NCBI GenBank assembly: GCA_910574255.1
Contig: CAJTAK010000004.1
Location: forward strand, 308,515 to 372,514
Reading direction: 5' to 3'
Source of the DNA: Clostridia bacterium
GTDB taxonomy: Bacteria; Bacillota; Clostridia; Lachnospirales; Lachnospiraceae
DNA length: 64,000 nucleotides
The notes beneath the pieces were generated by a model that was given only the letters and a program-made list of their open reading frames with translations, had not been told where the DNA came from and made no database searches. The position numbers and the translations under genes were made by a program. The stretch's first letter is position 1, and every line of letters starts with the position of its first letter. Below, piece after piece: positions 53,209-62,787 of this stretch.

Positions 53209-55107
53209 ATGAAATCGGAATCTGTGTATAGTGAAAATTGTCAGGTGGCTGTAGTAGGTGCCGGACATGCAGGCTGTGAAGCGGCGCTGGCTTGTGCCAG
53301 ATTGGGTTTAAAAACTATTATGTTTACAGTAAGCATTGACAGTATTGCACTTATGCCTTGCAATCCAAATATTGGAGGAACCTCAAAGGGACATTTGGTT
53401 CGTGAGATTGATGCTTTGGGCGGAGAAATGGGAAAGAATATTGACAGGACTTTTATCCAGTCAAAAATGCTCAATGTTTCCAAGGGTCCGGCAGTACATT
53501 CTCTGCGTGCACAGGCGGACAAATCTGAGTATAGTCGTAGTATGCGTAGAGTTTTGGAAAACACAGAAAATCTTTCAATTGTGCAGGCTGAAGTAACAGA
53601 GATTTTATCAGAGAATCATCATGTGACTGGGCTTAAGACTTATTCCGGAGCTGTTTATTATGCGGAAGCTGTAATACTTTGTACAGGCACATATTTAAGA
53701 GCAAGATGCATTTATGGAGATGTAAGCAATGCCACGGGACCCAATGGGTTGCAGGCGGCCAATTATTTGTCAGATTCTTTAAAGTCTTTGGGAATTCAAA
53801 TGTATCGTTTTAAGACAGGAACTCCTGCACGTATTGATCGACGTTCCATTGATTTTAGTAAAATGGAGGAACAGTTTGGTGATGAGAAAGTTGTTCCTTT
53901 TTCTTTTACTACAGATCCGGAAGATGTTCAGAAGGAACAGGTATCATGTTGGTTGACTTATACTAATGAAAAGACTCACGAAATTATTCGTGAGAATTTG
54001 GATCGTTCTCCTTTGTATTCCGGTATGATAGAAGGGACAGGGCCAAGATACTGCCCTTCTATTGAAGATAAGGTAGTAAAGTTTGCAGATAAAAATCGGC
54101 ATCAGGTATTTATTGAACCGGAGGGACTTTATACCAATGAAATGTATGTGGGTGGCATGTCCAGCTCTTTACCAGAAGATGTTCAGCATAAGATGTATTC
54201 TTCTGTAGCTGGTTTAGAGAATGTAAGGATTGTTCGAAATGCTTATGCTATTGAATATGATTGTATTGATCCCAGACAGCTTGCTCCTACTTTAGAATTT
54301 CGGGATGTTTCCGGATTATTCAGCGGTGGCCAGTTTAATGGAAGCTCCGGTTATGAAGAGGCGGCAGCACAGGGGCTTTTGGCAGGTATTAATGCATCTA
54401 TGAAAATACTAGGAAAAGAGCAATTGATTTTGGATCGTTCTCAGGCTTATATTGGTGTATTAGTAGATGATTTGGTTACAAAAGAAAATAGGGAACCTTA
54501 TCGAATGATGACTTCTCGTGCCGAATATCGTCTTTTATTGCGTCAAGACAATGCCGATCTGCGTTTAACTAAGCTGGGGTATCAAGTGGGGCTTATTTCA
54601 GAAGATCGATATCAGCTACTTTTGGAAAAGGAAAAACAGATTTCAGAGGAAATCAACAGAGTGCAGCATGTGAATATTGGAACGGGCGAAAAGGTACAGA
54701 GATTATTAGAGCGAGCAAAAAGCGCATCTCTTACATCTGGTTCTACTCTTGCAGAATTGATACGTCGACCGGAACTAAATTATGATATTTTGGCACCTTT
54801 GGATCCGGAACGGCCAAAGCTTGCTAAGGGTGTGGCGGAGCAGGTAAATATTAATATTAAATATGAAGGATACATTAAGCGTCAGGAAAAACAGGTTGAG
54901 CAATTTAAAAAATTAGAAAATAGGTATATTCCTGGAAATTTTCCATATGCGGAAGTTCCGAGTCTTCGTTTGGAAGCAAGACAGAAGCTTGAAAAATACA
55001 GACCTGTATCTATCGGACAGGCTTCCCGTATTTCCGGAGTATCACCGGCAGATATTTCGGTACTTTTGGTTTATATGGAACAACAAAAAAGAAGACTTAT
55101 AAATTAA
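53209..55107 (+). CDS. mnmG: tRNA uridine 5-carboxymethylaminomethyl modification enzyme MnmG
   Basis: A 632-residue FAD enzyme. The dinucleotide-binding motif is [19 protein letters not shown]; the family signatures [15 protein letters not shown] and [17 protein letters not shown] are present. It is the partner of MnmE, whose gene ends 16 nt upstream. Confidence 0.98.
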   Translation: MKSESVYSENCQVAVVGAGHAGCEAALACARLGLKTIMFTVSIDSIALMPCNPNIGGTSKGHLVREIDALGGEMGKNIDRTFIQSKMLNVSKGPAVHSLRAQADKSEYSRSMRRVLENTENLSIVQAEVTEILSENHHVTGLKTYSGAVYYAEAVILCTGTYLRARCIYGDVSNATGPNGLQAANYLSDSLKSLGIQMYRFKTGTPARIDRRSIDFSKMEEQFGDEKVVPFSFTTDPEDVQKEQVSCWLTYTNEKTHEIIRENLDRSPLYSGMIEGTGPRYCPSIEDKVVKFADKNRHQVFIEPEGLYTNEMYVGGMSSSLPEDVQHKMYSSVAGLENVRIVRNAYAIEYDCIDPRQLAPTLEFRDVSGLFSGGQFNGSSGYEEAAAQGLLAGINASMKILGKEQLILDRSQAYIGVLVDDLVTKENREPYRMMTSRAEYRLLLRQDNADLRLTKLGYQVGLISEDRYQLLLEKEKQISEEINRVQHVNIGTGEKVQRLLERAKSASLTSGSTLAELIRRPELNYDILAPLDPERPKLAKGVAEQVNINIKYEGYIKRQEKQVEQFKKLENRYIPGNFPYAEVPSLRLEARQKLEKYRPVSIGQASRISGVSPADISVLLVYMEQQKRRLIN

Positions 55108-55121
55108 GGTAAGTATGAATA

Positions 55122-55841
55122 ATGGATAAAATGGAAAAGATTAAAGAAAAATTTAAAAAACTTAAATTAGAATTGACAGATCAACAAGCAGTTCAATTTT
55201 TTCAATATTATGAGTTTTTGTTGGAAAAAAATAAGGTAATGAATTTGACTGCGATTGTAGATTTTGATGAAGTGATATTGAAACATTTTATTGATAGTTT
55301 GATGATTCATCAGATAGTTATTCCCAAGGGAAGATTAATTGATGTAGGTACTGGTGCAGGATTTCCCGGGATTCCTTTAAAAATTATTTATCCGGATTTA
55401 GATGTGGTGTTATTGGATTCCTTAAATAAAAGGGTTCAATTTTTAAATGAGGTTATTCAAAAACTTGGATTAGAAAAAATTATAGCAATCCATGGTCGGG
55501 CGGAAGATTTAGCAAAAAAGGATAATTATAGGGAACAATTTGACCTTTGTGTTTCCAGAGCTGTTGCAAATTTATCAACTTTATCAGAATATTGTATTCC
55601 TTTTGTAAGAAAGGAAGGTTTTTTTATTGCGTATAAGTCAGGTAAAATACAGGAAGAATTAGAATCTGGGAGAAGAGCAATTAATATTCTTGGAGGAATA
55701 ATAGAGGAGCAGAGAGAAGTATTACTTCCTGATACAGATGTTTTTCGTTGTATTGTAAAAATAAGAAAAACGGGATATACGCCAAAAAAATATCCAAGAA
55801 AAGCGGGAATGCCTGCAAAGGAACCTCTATGCTCGAAATAA
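55122..55841 (+). CDS. rsmG: 16S rRNA (guanine(527)-N7)-methyltransferase RsmG
   Basis: A 239-residue SAM methyltransferase of normal GidB length. The SAM-binding glycine loop is LIDVGTGAGFPGIPLKI, with VVLLDSLNKRVQFLNEV and the catalytic region VSRAVANLSTLSEYC. It lies 14 nt after mnmG. Two parS sites follow. Confidence 0.97.
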   Translation: MDKMEKIKEKFKKLKLELTDQQAVQFFQYYEFLLEKNKVMNLTAIVDFDEVILKHFIDSLMIHQIVIPKGRLIDVGTGAGFPGIPLKIIYPDLDVVLLDSLNKRVQFLNEVIQKLGLEKIIAIHGRAEDLAKKDNYREQFDLCVSRAVANLSTLSEYCIPFVRKEGFFIAYKSGKIQEELESGRRAINILGGIIEEQREVLLPDTDVFRCIVKIRKTGYTPKKYPRKAGMPAKEPLCSK

Positions 55842-55856
55842 TTCTGATTTTTAAAA

Positions 55857-55872
55857 TGTTTCACGTGAAACA
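55857..55872. promoter_or_regulatory. parS site 1
   Basis: TGTTTCACGTGAAACA is a perfect 16-bp palindrome identical to the consensus bound by ParB/Spo0J. It lies in the 128-nt gap between rsmG and parA. Confidence 0.97.
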
Positions 55873-55932
55873 AATAAAATAGTTTTATACTGCAGAATAA
55901 TGTGATATAATTAAAACTAACTTGTGAATGAA

Positions 55933-55948
55933 TGTTTCACGTGAAACA
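55933..55948. promoter_or_regulatory. parS site 2
   Basis: A second, identical TGTTTCACGTGAAACA, 76 bp from the first. Both lie upstream of parAB, about 7.4 kb from oriC, where they nucleate the ParB complex. Confidence 0.97.
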
Positions 55949-55975
55949 TAAAAAATAGGAAGGAAATATTTGTTT

Positions 55976-56743
55976 ATGGGAAGAGTAATAGCTATTGCCA
56001 ATCAAAAGGGCGGTGTAGGTAAGACAACAACTGCAATTAATTTATCCGCTGCCCTAGCAGAAAAAAATAAGAAGGTTCTATTAATAGATTTAGATCCCCA
56101 AGGAAATGCAACTAGCGGTGTGGGTGTTGATAAAAGTCAATTAGAATATACAGTTTATGATTTAATTCTAGGAGAAGCAGCTATACAAGATTGCATTGAA
56201 TTTACAGAGTTTGAAAATCTTTATTTGATTCCTTCTAATGTGGATTTAGCAGCAGCGGAGATAGAATTGATAGGTATACCAGAAAAGGAATATATTATAA
56301 AAAAAGATGTAGATGAAATTAAAGACAAATATGATTTTATTTTAATAGACTGCCCTCCATCTTTGAGCCTTTTAACAATTAATGCTATGACTACAGCAGA
56401 TACTGTCTTAGTCCCAATTCAGTGTGAGTATTATGCTTTGGAAGGATTGAGTCAGTTAATACATACTATTAATTTGGTAAAAGAACGGTTAAACCCATAT
56501 TTGGATATAGAAGGAATCGTCTTTACCATGTTTGATGCCAGAACAAATCTTTCTTTGCAGGTAGTAGAAAATGTAAGGGCAAATGTAAAACAAAAGGTAT
56601 ATAGTACAATAATCCCAAGAAATGTTCGTCTGGCGGAAGCACCCAGCCACGGGTATCCCATTACCATATATGATACAAAATCAGCGGGAGCAGAAAGTTA
56701 TAGGGCTTTGGCAGAAGAAGTTATAAATAGGGAGGAAGACTAA
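55976..56743 (+). CDS. parA: Chromosome partitioning ATPase ParA (Soj)
   Basis: About 255 residues. The deviant Walker A is AIANQKGGVGKTTTAINLSA near the N-terminus, then LLIDLDPQGNATSG and ILIDCPPSLSLLTINAM. It binds DNA non-specifically, is released by ParB, and in Bacillus also regulates DnaA. ATG 55976 is the conventional start; a TTG at 55970 fits AGGAAGG better by spacing and would add two residues. Confidence 0.96.
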   Translation: MGRVIAIANQKGGVGKTTTAINLSAALAEKNKKVLLIDLDPQGNATSGVGVDKSQLEYTVYDLILGEAAIQDCIEFTEFENLYLIPSNVDLAAAEIELIGIPEKEYIIKKDVDEIKDKYDFILIDCPPSLSLLTINAMTTADTVLVPIQCEYYALEGLSQLIHTINLVKERLNPYLDIEGIVFTMFDARTNLSLQVVENVRANVKQKVYSTIIPRNVRLAEAPSHGYPITIYDTKSAGAESYRALAEEVINREED

Positions 56744-56744
56744 A

Positions 56745-57644
56745 GTGGCAAGGAAAAGTGGGTTAGGAAAAGGATTGGATAGTCTTATTCCGGAAACAAT
56801 TAAATCATCACAGCCAGAAAAAGAAAAAATAGTAGAAAAGATTGTTGAGAAACCTATAGAATTAAAAATAAAGATTTCAAAGGTGGGACCAAATAAAGAT
56901 CAGCCTCGAAAACAATTCGAGGAAGATGCTTTAATGGAACTTGCAGATTCTATTCGTCAGTTTGGTATTATTCAGCCCCTGATTGTGCAAGAAAAAAACG
57001 GATTTTATGAGATTATTGCAGGAGAGAGAAGGTGGCGAGCTGCAAAACTAGCGGGTCTAAAAGAAGTTCCTGTTATAGTAAAAGAATATACAGATCTGGA
57101 AGTTGTTGAGATATCTCTGATTGAAAATATTCAAAGGGAAAGTCTTAATCCCATTGAAGAAGCTATAGCCTACAAACGTCTTTTGGAAGAATTTAATCTG
57201 AAACAGGATGAGGTAGCAGAAAGAGTTTCAAAAAGCCGAACTACGGTTACTAATTCAATGCGTTTATTGAAATTGGATGAACGAGTACAGCAAATGGTGA
57301 TTGATGACATGCTTACAACAGGACATGCCAGAGCATTATTGGGAATTGAAGATCCTGAGCTGCAAGTGACAACAGCAGCTCGCGTATTTGATGAAAAACT
57401 TAGTGTCCGTGAGATTGAAAAAATTGTAAAGGACATTCAGAAAGGAAAGACAGAAAAGAAAAAGGAAAAAGTTGTACAAGATTTTATTTATACGGATTTG
57501 GAAGAAAAGATGAAAGAGGCTGTTGGAAGTAAGGTATCTATTCATCAAAAAGCAAAGGGTAATGGAAAAATTGAGATAGAGTATTATTCTAAAGAAGATT
57601 TGGAACGAATTATTGATATTATATTGAATACTTCTCATACATAA
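56745..57644 (+). CDS. parB: Chromosome partitioning protein ParB (Spo0J)
   Basis: A 299-residue protein. The N-terminal CTPase/nuclease-like domain has NKDQPRKQFEEDALMELADS and the GERRWRAAKLA box. The central helix-turn-helix (LKQDEVAERVSKSRTTVTNSMRLL) reads parS. A C-terminal dimer domain follows. The start is GTG at 56745, 1 nt after the parA stop. Confidence 0.97.
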   Translation: MARKSGLGKGLDSLIPETIKSSQPEKEKIVEKIVEKPIELKIKISKVGPNKDQPRKQFEEDALMELADSIRQFGIIQPLIVQEKNGFYEIIAGERRWRAAKLAGLKEVPVIVKEYTDLEVVEISLIENIQRESLNPIEEAIAYKRLLEEFNLKQDEVAERVSKSRTTVTNSMRLLKLDERVQQMVIDDMLTTGHARALLGIEDPELQVTTAARVFDEKLSVREIEKIVKDIQKGKTEKKKEKVVQDFIYTDLEEKMKEAVGSKVSIHQKAKGNGKIEIEYYSKEDLERIIDIILNTSHT

Positions 57645-57697
57645 TAAAAATATCAGAAAGATGATTAAAATTTAAAATACGACAGGAGGAAAAAGAC

Positions 57698-58213
57698 GTG
57701 AACAGCCCAGTTTTAGATTACATCTATCAATATACAGGAATTGACCCTGCGTATTACTTATTTGCTATAGTACTTCTTTTAGTAGTCCTTATAATTATAA
57801 TAATTATCGTGTTATGTAAACAAAAAAAGCTGAAAAAGCGTATAGAAGCTTTTTTAGAAGGAAAAGACGGTAAGAGTTTAGAAGAAGAACTTCTCTCTTA
57901 TATGGAGAAGGTCCAAATTGCAGATAAAGAAAATAAGAAATTGCAGGTAGAAATAGAAGTGTTGAAGAAAATTCAGCGTATGACTTATCAGAAAATGGGA
58001 ATGGTAAAATATGACGCATTTCGCGAGATGAGCGGTGAATTGAGTTACGCATTAGCACTTTTAGATCAAGAGGAAAATGGATTTATTATAAATTCAGTGT
58101 ATGCAAATGAAGGAAGTTATTCCTATGTAAAACAAATTGTAAAGGGAGAATGTCAGATTAATCTTTCAGAGGAAGAAGAAAAAGCCCTGAATCAGGCAAA
58201 AAATAAAAGCTAG
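57698..58213 (+). CDS. DUF4446 family membrane-anchored protein
   Basis: A 171-residue protein with one N-terminal membrane helix (about 20-42), a coiled-coil segment (45-95) and a small C-terminal domain with YDAFREMSGELSYALALLD and GFIINSVYANEGSYSYVK, the DUF4446 hallmark. It sits between parB and serS in many Clostridia. Function unknown. The start is GTG at 57698 after AGGAGG. Confidence 0.9.
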   Translation: MNSPVLDYIYQYTGIDPAYYLFAIVLLLVVLIIIIIIVLCKQKKLKKRIEAFLEGKDGKSLEEELLSYMEKVQIADKENKKLQVEIEVLKKIQRMTYQKMGMVKYDAFREMSGELSYALALLDQEENGFIINSVYANEGSYSYVKQIVKGECQINLSEEEEKALNQAKNKS

Positions 58214-58279
58214 GCTTGAAAAATGAATCAGAGTGGTATATGATGAAAAAGCAGTAAATGACTAAAGGAGATTACAATT

Positions 58280-59557
58280 ATGCTGGATATGAAGTTTGTA
58301 CGGGAAAACCCGGAGATTGTAAAGCAAAATATAAAGAATAAATTTCAGGATCAAAAGCTTAAGCTGGTAGATGAGGTTATTGAATTGGATGCACAAAAAA
58401 GGGAAGCTCAACAAGAGGCAGATGCTTTACGAGCAGCGAGAAACAAGCTTTCCAAGCAGATCGGCGCATTGATGGGTCAGGGAAAAAAGGAAGAGGCAGA
58501 AGAAGTAAAGAAGCAGGTTGCTGCACAGGCAGATCGCCTGTCTGCTCTTTCGGAAAAAGAAAAAGAGTTGGATGAGAAAATATTAAAAATCATGATGACC
58601 ATTCCTAATATTATTGATCCAAGTGTTCCCATTGGTAAGGATGACAGTGAGAACGTAGAGGTACAGCGTTATGGTGAGCCGGTTGTACCTAATTTTGATA
58701 TTCCCTATCATACAGAAATTATGGAGAAATTCAACGGCATTGATTTAGACAGTGCCAGAAAAGTAGCAGGGAATGGATTTTATTATCTTATGGGAGACAT
58801 TGCAAGGCTTCATTCTGCAGTAATCGCCTATGCCAGAGACTTTATGATCGGCAGGGGATTTACTTATTGTGTACCGCCCTTTATGATTCGCAGCAATGTA
58901 GTTACAGGTGTTATGAGCTTTGCAGAGATGGATGCCATGATGTATAAGATTGAAGGAGAAGACTTATATCTGATTGGTACCAGCGAGCATTCCATGATCG
59001 GAAAATTTATTGATACGATTCTTCAGCCGGAGAGTCTTCCGCAGACGCTGACCAGTTATTCTCCCTGCTTCCGCAAGGAAAAGGGTGCTCATGGTTTGGA
59101 GGAGCGAGGCGTGTATAGGATTCATCAATTTGAGAAGCAGGAAATGATTGTAGTCTGTGAGCCAGAGGACAGTCCTATGTGGTTTGATAAGCTGTGGCAG
59201 AATACGGTAGATCTTTTCCGTTCTCTGGATATTCCGGTTCGGACATTGGAATGCTGTTCCGGAGATTTGGCGGATTTAAAAGTGAAGTCTGTAGATGTGG
59301 AAGCCTGGTCACCCAGACAAAAGAAATATTTTGAGGTTGGAAGCTGTTCGAATCTGGGAGATGCCCAGGCCCGGCGCTTAAAAATTCGAATCAATGGAGA
59401 AAAAGGAAAGTACTTTGCGCATACATTAAATAATACAGTAGTTGCACCGCCTCGGATGTTGATCGCATTTTTGGAGAATAATTTGAATGCGGATAGCAGC
59501 GTCAGCATTCCAGAAGCTTTGCAGCCCTATATGGGAGGTCAGAAAGTAATCAAGTAA
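58280..59557 (+). CDS. serS: Serine--tRNA ligase
   Basis: A 425-residue class II synthetase. The N-terminal coiled-coil arm (about 30-100) contacts the long variable arm of tRNA-Ser. Motif 2 is FRKEKGAHGLEERGVYRIHQF, motif 3 is NTVVAPPRMLIAFLEN, and EVGSCSNLGDAQARRL binds serine and ATP. AAAGGAG lies 8-9 nt before the ATG. No T-box leader fits in the 66-nt gap upstream. Confidence 0.98.
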   Translation: MLDMKFVRENPEIVKQNIKNKFQDQKLKLVDEVIELDAQKREAQQEADALRAARNKLSKQIGALMGQGKKEEAEEVKKQVAAQADRLSALSEKEKELDEKILKIMMTIPNIIDPSVPIGKDDSENVEVQRYGEPVVPNFDIPYHTEIMEKFNGIDLDSARKVAGNGFYYLMGDIARLHSAVIAYARDFMIGRGFTYCVPPFMIRSNVVTGVMSFAEMDAMMYKIEGEDLYLIGTSEHSMIGKFIDTILQPESLPQTLTSYSPCFRKEKGAHGLEERGVYRIHQFEKQEMIVVCEPEDSPMWFDKLWQNTVDLFRSLDIPVRTLECCSGDLADLKVKSVDVEAWSPRQKKYFEVGSCSNLGDAQARRLKIRINGEKGKYFAHTLNNTVVAPPRMLIAFLENNLNADSSVSIPEALQPYMGGQKVIK

Positions 59558-59572
59558 AACATTTTTATAATA

Positions 59573-59600
59573 TGTGGATAAGTGTATAATATGTGGATAA
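59573..59600. promoter_or_regulatory. Pair of DnaA boxes downstream of serS
   Basis: Two perfect TGTGGATAA boxes, at 59573-59581 and 59592-59600, are in the same orientation 19 bp apart, each preceded by TATAATA or ATAATA. They lie about 11 kb from oriC and 100 nt before the DUF3881 gene. They may titrate DnaA or control that gene. Confidence 0.7.
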
Positions 59601-59699
59601 CTTTCTAAAAAATTATCTTTCGTGTGTATTTTTTCGTACAATGAGTTAAATAAAAGTTTACACAGGTATTGATTCATTGGAAAAGGGAGGTGAAATACG

Positions 59700-60578
59700 G
59701 TGCACGAATATTTGAGAGCTGTAGGTTTTAGCGAAATTGAAAATAAAGAGCAACTGAATTTTTTGCTTCAAATGACAGAAGAAAGCTATCAAGGTGAACG
59801 CACCTCCGGTAATCGGAATGGAGTGGACTTTTCCGAGCGGAAAAAGGAATTTGCACCAGGAATGGGAATTATACTTCGCGGAGAATACGATGAAAACGAA
59901 AATTATCGCAGGGATTACTATTTTCCTTATTTTCAGGGAAAACAAGAAAAGCTGTATGACAGTGTTACAGTAGAGCGTCATGCTGAAAAAGAATCCTATG
60001 CAGGCGTCTGCGATGATCTGTCTCTAGGCGTATCTATTATTTTTTATGTTCAGAATGTGGCAGATCTGTTAAATGAAAAGCGATTGAACCAGCTTTCCTC
60101 CTGCACTGTAACACTTAGGTTTACTGGTCTTTCTGTAAGCGGCAAGGTACTGCTTCCTGTAATCAAAGGAATGACAGAAGAAGAAAATTCTGATGCTGTC
60201 CTTCAGAGAACAAAATTAATTCAGGCAGCCAGAGATGGTGATGAGGAAGCTATTGAAAATCTAACCCTGGAGGATATGGATATTTATTCTATGATTTCCA
60301 GAAGAATAGCAAATGAAGATGTGTTTTCCATTGTGTCTACATACTTTATGCCTTATGGAGTAGAGTGTGACCATTACAGTATACTGGGAGAAATTTTAGA
60401 GTGTAAGCAGGTGGAAAATAGTTTAACGGAAGAACAGATCTATGTGCTTACGGTGGAAAGTCATGATTTAATTTTTGAGGTTTGTATCAATCAAAAAGAT
60501 CTTTTAGGAGAGCCCCAAGTTGGCCGTCGGTTTAAGGGTGTTATATGGTTGCAGGGGGAAATGATATTTCATCCATAG
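59700..60578 (+). CDS. DUF3881 family protein
   Basis: A 292-residue soluble protein beginning MHEYLRAVGFSEI, the typical start of DUF3881 proteins found beside serS in Lachnospiraceae. A hydrophilic central part and an acidic region (MTEEENSDAVLQRTKLIQAARDGDEEAIENL) are visible, with no enzyme motif. The start is GTG at 59700, 7 nt after GGGAGG. Function unknown. It ends just before a terminator. Confidence 0.85.
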   Translation: MHEYLRAVGFSEIENKEQLNFLLQMTEESYQGERTSGNRNGVDFSERKKEFAPGMGIILRGEYDENENYRRDYYFPYFQGKQEKLYDSVTVERHAEKESYAGVCDDLSLGVSIIFYVQNVADLLNEKRLNQLSSCTVTLRFTGLSVSGKVLLPVIKGMTEEENSDAVLQRTKLIQAARDGDEEAIENLTLEDMDIYSMISRRIANEDVFSIVSTYFMPYGVECDHYSILGEILECKQVENSLTEEQIYVLTVESHDLIFEVCINQKDLLGEPQVGRRFKGVIWLQGEMIFHP

Positions 60579-60592
60579 GAAAATTAGATGAA

Positions 60593-60628
60593 AAAAAGCT
60601 AAAACCTGATAATTAGGTTTTAGCTTTT
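60593..60628. terminator. Bidirectional terminator after the DUF3881 gene
   Basis: A perfect 15-bp inverted repeat (AAAAAGCTAAAACCT at 60593-60607, complement at 60614-60628) is bounded by A and T runs. It would serve the DUF3881 gene on the plus strand and a tRNA-Arg gene on the minus strand. Confidence 0.9.
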
Positions 60629-60632
60629 TTAT

Positions 60633-60674
60633 ACGTTCCCGAGGTGATTCGAACACCCGACCTACCGCTTAGGA
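60633..60674 (-). other. 3' half of tRNA-Arg(CCU): attachment site of an integrated element
   Basis: On the minus strand this segment reads as a tRNA from the anticodon loop onwards: CTCCTAA (anticodon CCU), GCGGT, variable loop, T-arm GGGTG-TTCGAAT-CACCT, acceptor strand CGGGAAC and discriminator G. The expected 5' half (acceptor GTTCCCG, D-arm, ACCGC) is missing; instead unrelated DNA begins at 60675. This is the usual scar of tyrosine-recombinase integration into a tRNA gene. The intact copy should lie at the other end of the element, beyond 64000. Confidence 0.85.
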
Positions 60675-60987
60675 GTCAAATCAACCCGTTTTTTTGAGTC
60701 CAGCAAACTCTCTGTTGTCCATATTTTCCGTGTAATTTGGACTTTTTTGAGGGTAGTTGTCCATCTAAAACCGTTTTTTCCGTCTAATATTGTTTAGTCC
60801 CTGCCCGTCCAATTAGCAGGCTATTAGCAAGGAAAAGATTCGTATGGTGGTCAGCTACCTTTTTATTTGCAGACTCTACATAGGCAAAGAGCGCTCATTC
60901 CTTCAGCAACGCATTATTTTCCTAATCATAACATAAACAGTTTTACAGTACAAGATTTGGCTCAATATTTCAAAGGAGATTGAATAT
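60675..60987. repeat. Non-coding att-flanking region with short direct repeats
   Basis: No gene is seen in this 313-nt stretch. TTTTCCGTGTAAT (60724-60736) and TTTTCCGTCTAAT (60776-60788) differ by one base, each preceded by GTTGTCCAT, and ATTAGCAGG recurs as ATTAGCAAGG a few bases on (near 60817-60836). Such repeats next to an attachment core could be arm-type sites for the element's integrase (inference). Confidence 0.5.
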
Positions 60988-62115
60988 ATGGACTATCAAT
61001 TAGAAATCAAACAAATCGTGGACTATCCCCGGTGCCGCATCTACCGGGAATTCATCCGCACGCTCATGGAGGATAGGAACATCCGCACAAACGGAAGTTC
61101 CTATCTTTTTTATTACATGACACTCTGCTCCTATGCAAACTTCCGCTCTTCCTATCAGAGACTGGAGGGCATCTCCTATCTGGTTGGCCCCGGAGAATGG
61201 ATCTGCAGGACTTCAGAGCTTTCCGGATGGTTCCGCACACGGTTCCAGCACCAGGCACTGTCCATCCTGGATTTTCTCCAGAACCAGAATTACATTACCT
61301 ATACCCGCCTCGGCAGGGGGCATCTCATCAAATTCTGCATTACCGGATGGAAAAAGCATAATACCGCACTCGACTACAACTACCCATGTCAGAAGGATGT
61401 GGGCTTTTTCTTTTTCCCGGTTGCTGCAGTCCATGAGCTGATTAGTATGGGAAAATGCTCAGAGATGGATATTGTACTGGATCTTTGGGTACACGCCATC
61501 TACAACGACAGCCAGGTCCAGGGCTCCGAACTCGGCCCCGTGGTCTATTTCCGCAACTGCACCGGCAATCCGCTGACCAGCTGCAGCGACCTTTCCCTGC
61601 GCTGGGGCATCTCGAAAGCAACTGTCAGCCGGATACTCAATAAGCTGCAGGAGAAGGAATACCTTTCCCTCGTTTCCTTTACTGGGCGTCACGGCAGTGT
61701 GATCTATCTGTGCAGCTACTTATCCACCATGTTCAATATCAGTGACGTCATGATCGACAAAGAGGAGGTTTCCATGACATTCCAGGTTCCTGTCCATATT
61801 ACGGAAAATGCTCCCATTCCGGAAAATACTGTTGTCAGAGAAGAGCAGATTTACATAGCGGAGGAGCTGGATACCGTTTCATCCCTGTCCGGCAGCGTTT
61901 CAAAATCCAACATCTGCCAGGTCATCCGAAAAACGGCGGAAATCCTTGTAGCACAAGGGGTTCCGTGCTGTGAATGCTCCGAAACCCTGTATAAGTTATA
62001 TCCCTTATCCGACTGCAGGGAAACAGATTTTAGGTATTCACTGAAGATATGCTGTCTGGATGGGAGAATCCCTTATCAGTTTGAGCTGACGCTTTCTCCT
62101 GCCAAGCTCTGCTGA
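60988..62115 (+). CDS. Mobile-element winged-helix protein
   Basis: A 375-residue protein. The first 170 residues look like a replication-initiator or RepA-like region (SSYLFYYMTLCSYANFRSS, then VGPGEWICRTSELSGWF). A winged helix-turn-helix lies at about 205-240 (SDLSLRWGISKATVSRILNKLQEKEYL). The C-terminal part has a CCECSETLYKLYP block with clustered cysteines. Similar genes on clostridial elements are labelled MarR-like; no function is proven. The codon use is clearly more GC-rich than the A/T-rich genes to its left (parA to rsmG), a sign of transfer. Confidence 0.6.
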   Translation: MDYQLEIKQIVDYPRCRIYREFIRTLMEDRNIRTNGSSYLFYYMTLCSYANFRSSYQRLEGISYLVGPGEWICRTSELSGWFRTRFQHQALSILDFLQNQNYITYTRLGRGHLIKFCITGWKKHNTALDYNYPCQKDVGFFFFPVAAVHELISMGKCSEMDIVLDLWVHAIYNDSQVQGSELGPVVYFRNCTGNPLTSCSDLSLRWGISKATVSRILNKLQEKEYLSLVSFTGRHGSVIYLCSYLSTMFNISDVMIDKEEVSMTFQVPVHITENAPIPENTVVREEQIYIAEELDTVSSLSGSVSKSNICQVIRKTAEILVAQGVPCCECSETLYKLYPLSDCRETDFRYSLKICCLDGRIPYQFELTLSPAKLC

Positions 62116-62190
62116 GGGCACCACGTCCATCGTTCAGTAACAAAATCCCAATTCGTCAATCAAAAGCACAAGAAAGATGAGGTAAATACT

Positions 62191-62730
62191 ATGGCAAACA
62201 CAAGACCAAATAAAAACATCCCAACACAGGAGGAGAACCCTCTGTTTCATGATACCTGGAAACTGTTAAAGAATTACAGGGATGCCGTCTGGAATCTGGA
62301 ACTGGCGGTCCAGCAGGTACGAAACACCTTTGAAATCGAGTACGGAAGCAGCATTGAAGAATTTCTGGATTCCATGTATATTGCAGGTGCGGATGTAGGA
62401 GGAACCAAACTGGAGAACTATGCAAAGAGCATTGAGCGAAGCAATAAGATGCTTACACTCTTAAACTCTGCCGTGGACATCCTGCGGAATAAGCACAAGC
62501 ATGGAGAACAGTATTACTGGATCCTTTACTACAGCTACCTGTCTCATCAATAGCTTCAGAATACGGATGAAATCATTGAGAACCTGCGTCCGCATATTGC
62601 AAATATATCCCCCAGAACCTACTATCGAAAGCGACCAGAAGCAGTGCAGGCGCTCAGTTCTATTCTTTGGGGATATACCTCCAAAGGTTGTCTGGAGATA
62701 CTGGATAAGTTCTTTCCAGAGGGGAAATAA
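62191..62730 (+). pseudogene. ArpU/sigma-like mobile-element protein interrupted by an amber stop
   Basis: A frame of 179 codons with a single TAG at 62551-62553. Before it: 120 residues of helices (NYRDAVWNLELAVQQVRNTF, KHGEQYYWILYYSYLSHQ). After it, in the same frame, 58 residues continue in the same family pattern: LQNTDEIIENLRPHI, then ISPRTYYRKRPEAVQALSSI, the DNA-binding helix typical of ArpU-type phage late regulators. A CAG-to-TAG change would explain the stop. It may be a dead gene, a 120-residue truncated protein, or be read through. Confidence 0.7.
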
Positions 62731-62787
62731 TAGACATTTCATAGGCTGGCACTCATAATAGTCTAAAAAACAGGAGAGTGTCAGACT

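Noticed and set aside
58214..58279. T-box leader before serS
   Set aside because: The 66-nt gap is far too short and shows no T-box sequence or terminator.
60633..60720. Complete tRNA-Arg gene
   Set aside because: Upstream of the anticodon loop on the minus strand there is no D-arm or 5' acceptor strand; only the 3' half is present.
60675..60987. CRISPR array
   Set aside because: The repeats are only 9-13 nt, two copies each, with unequal spacing; no cas genes are seen in the window.
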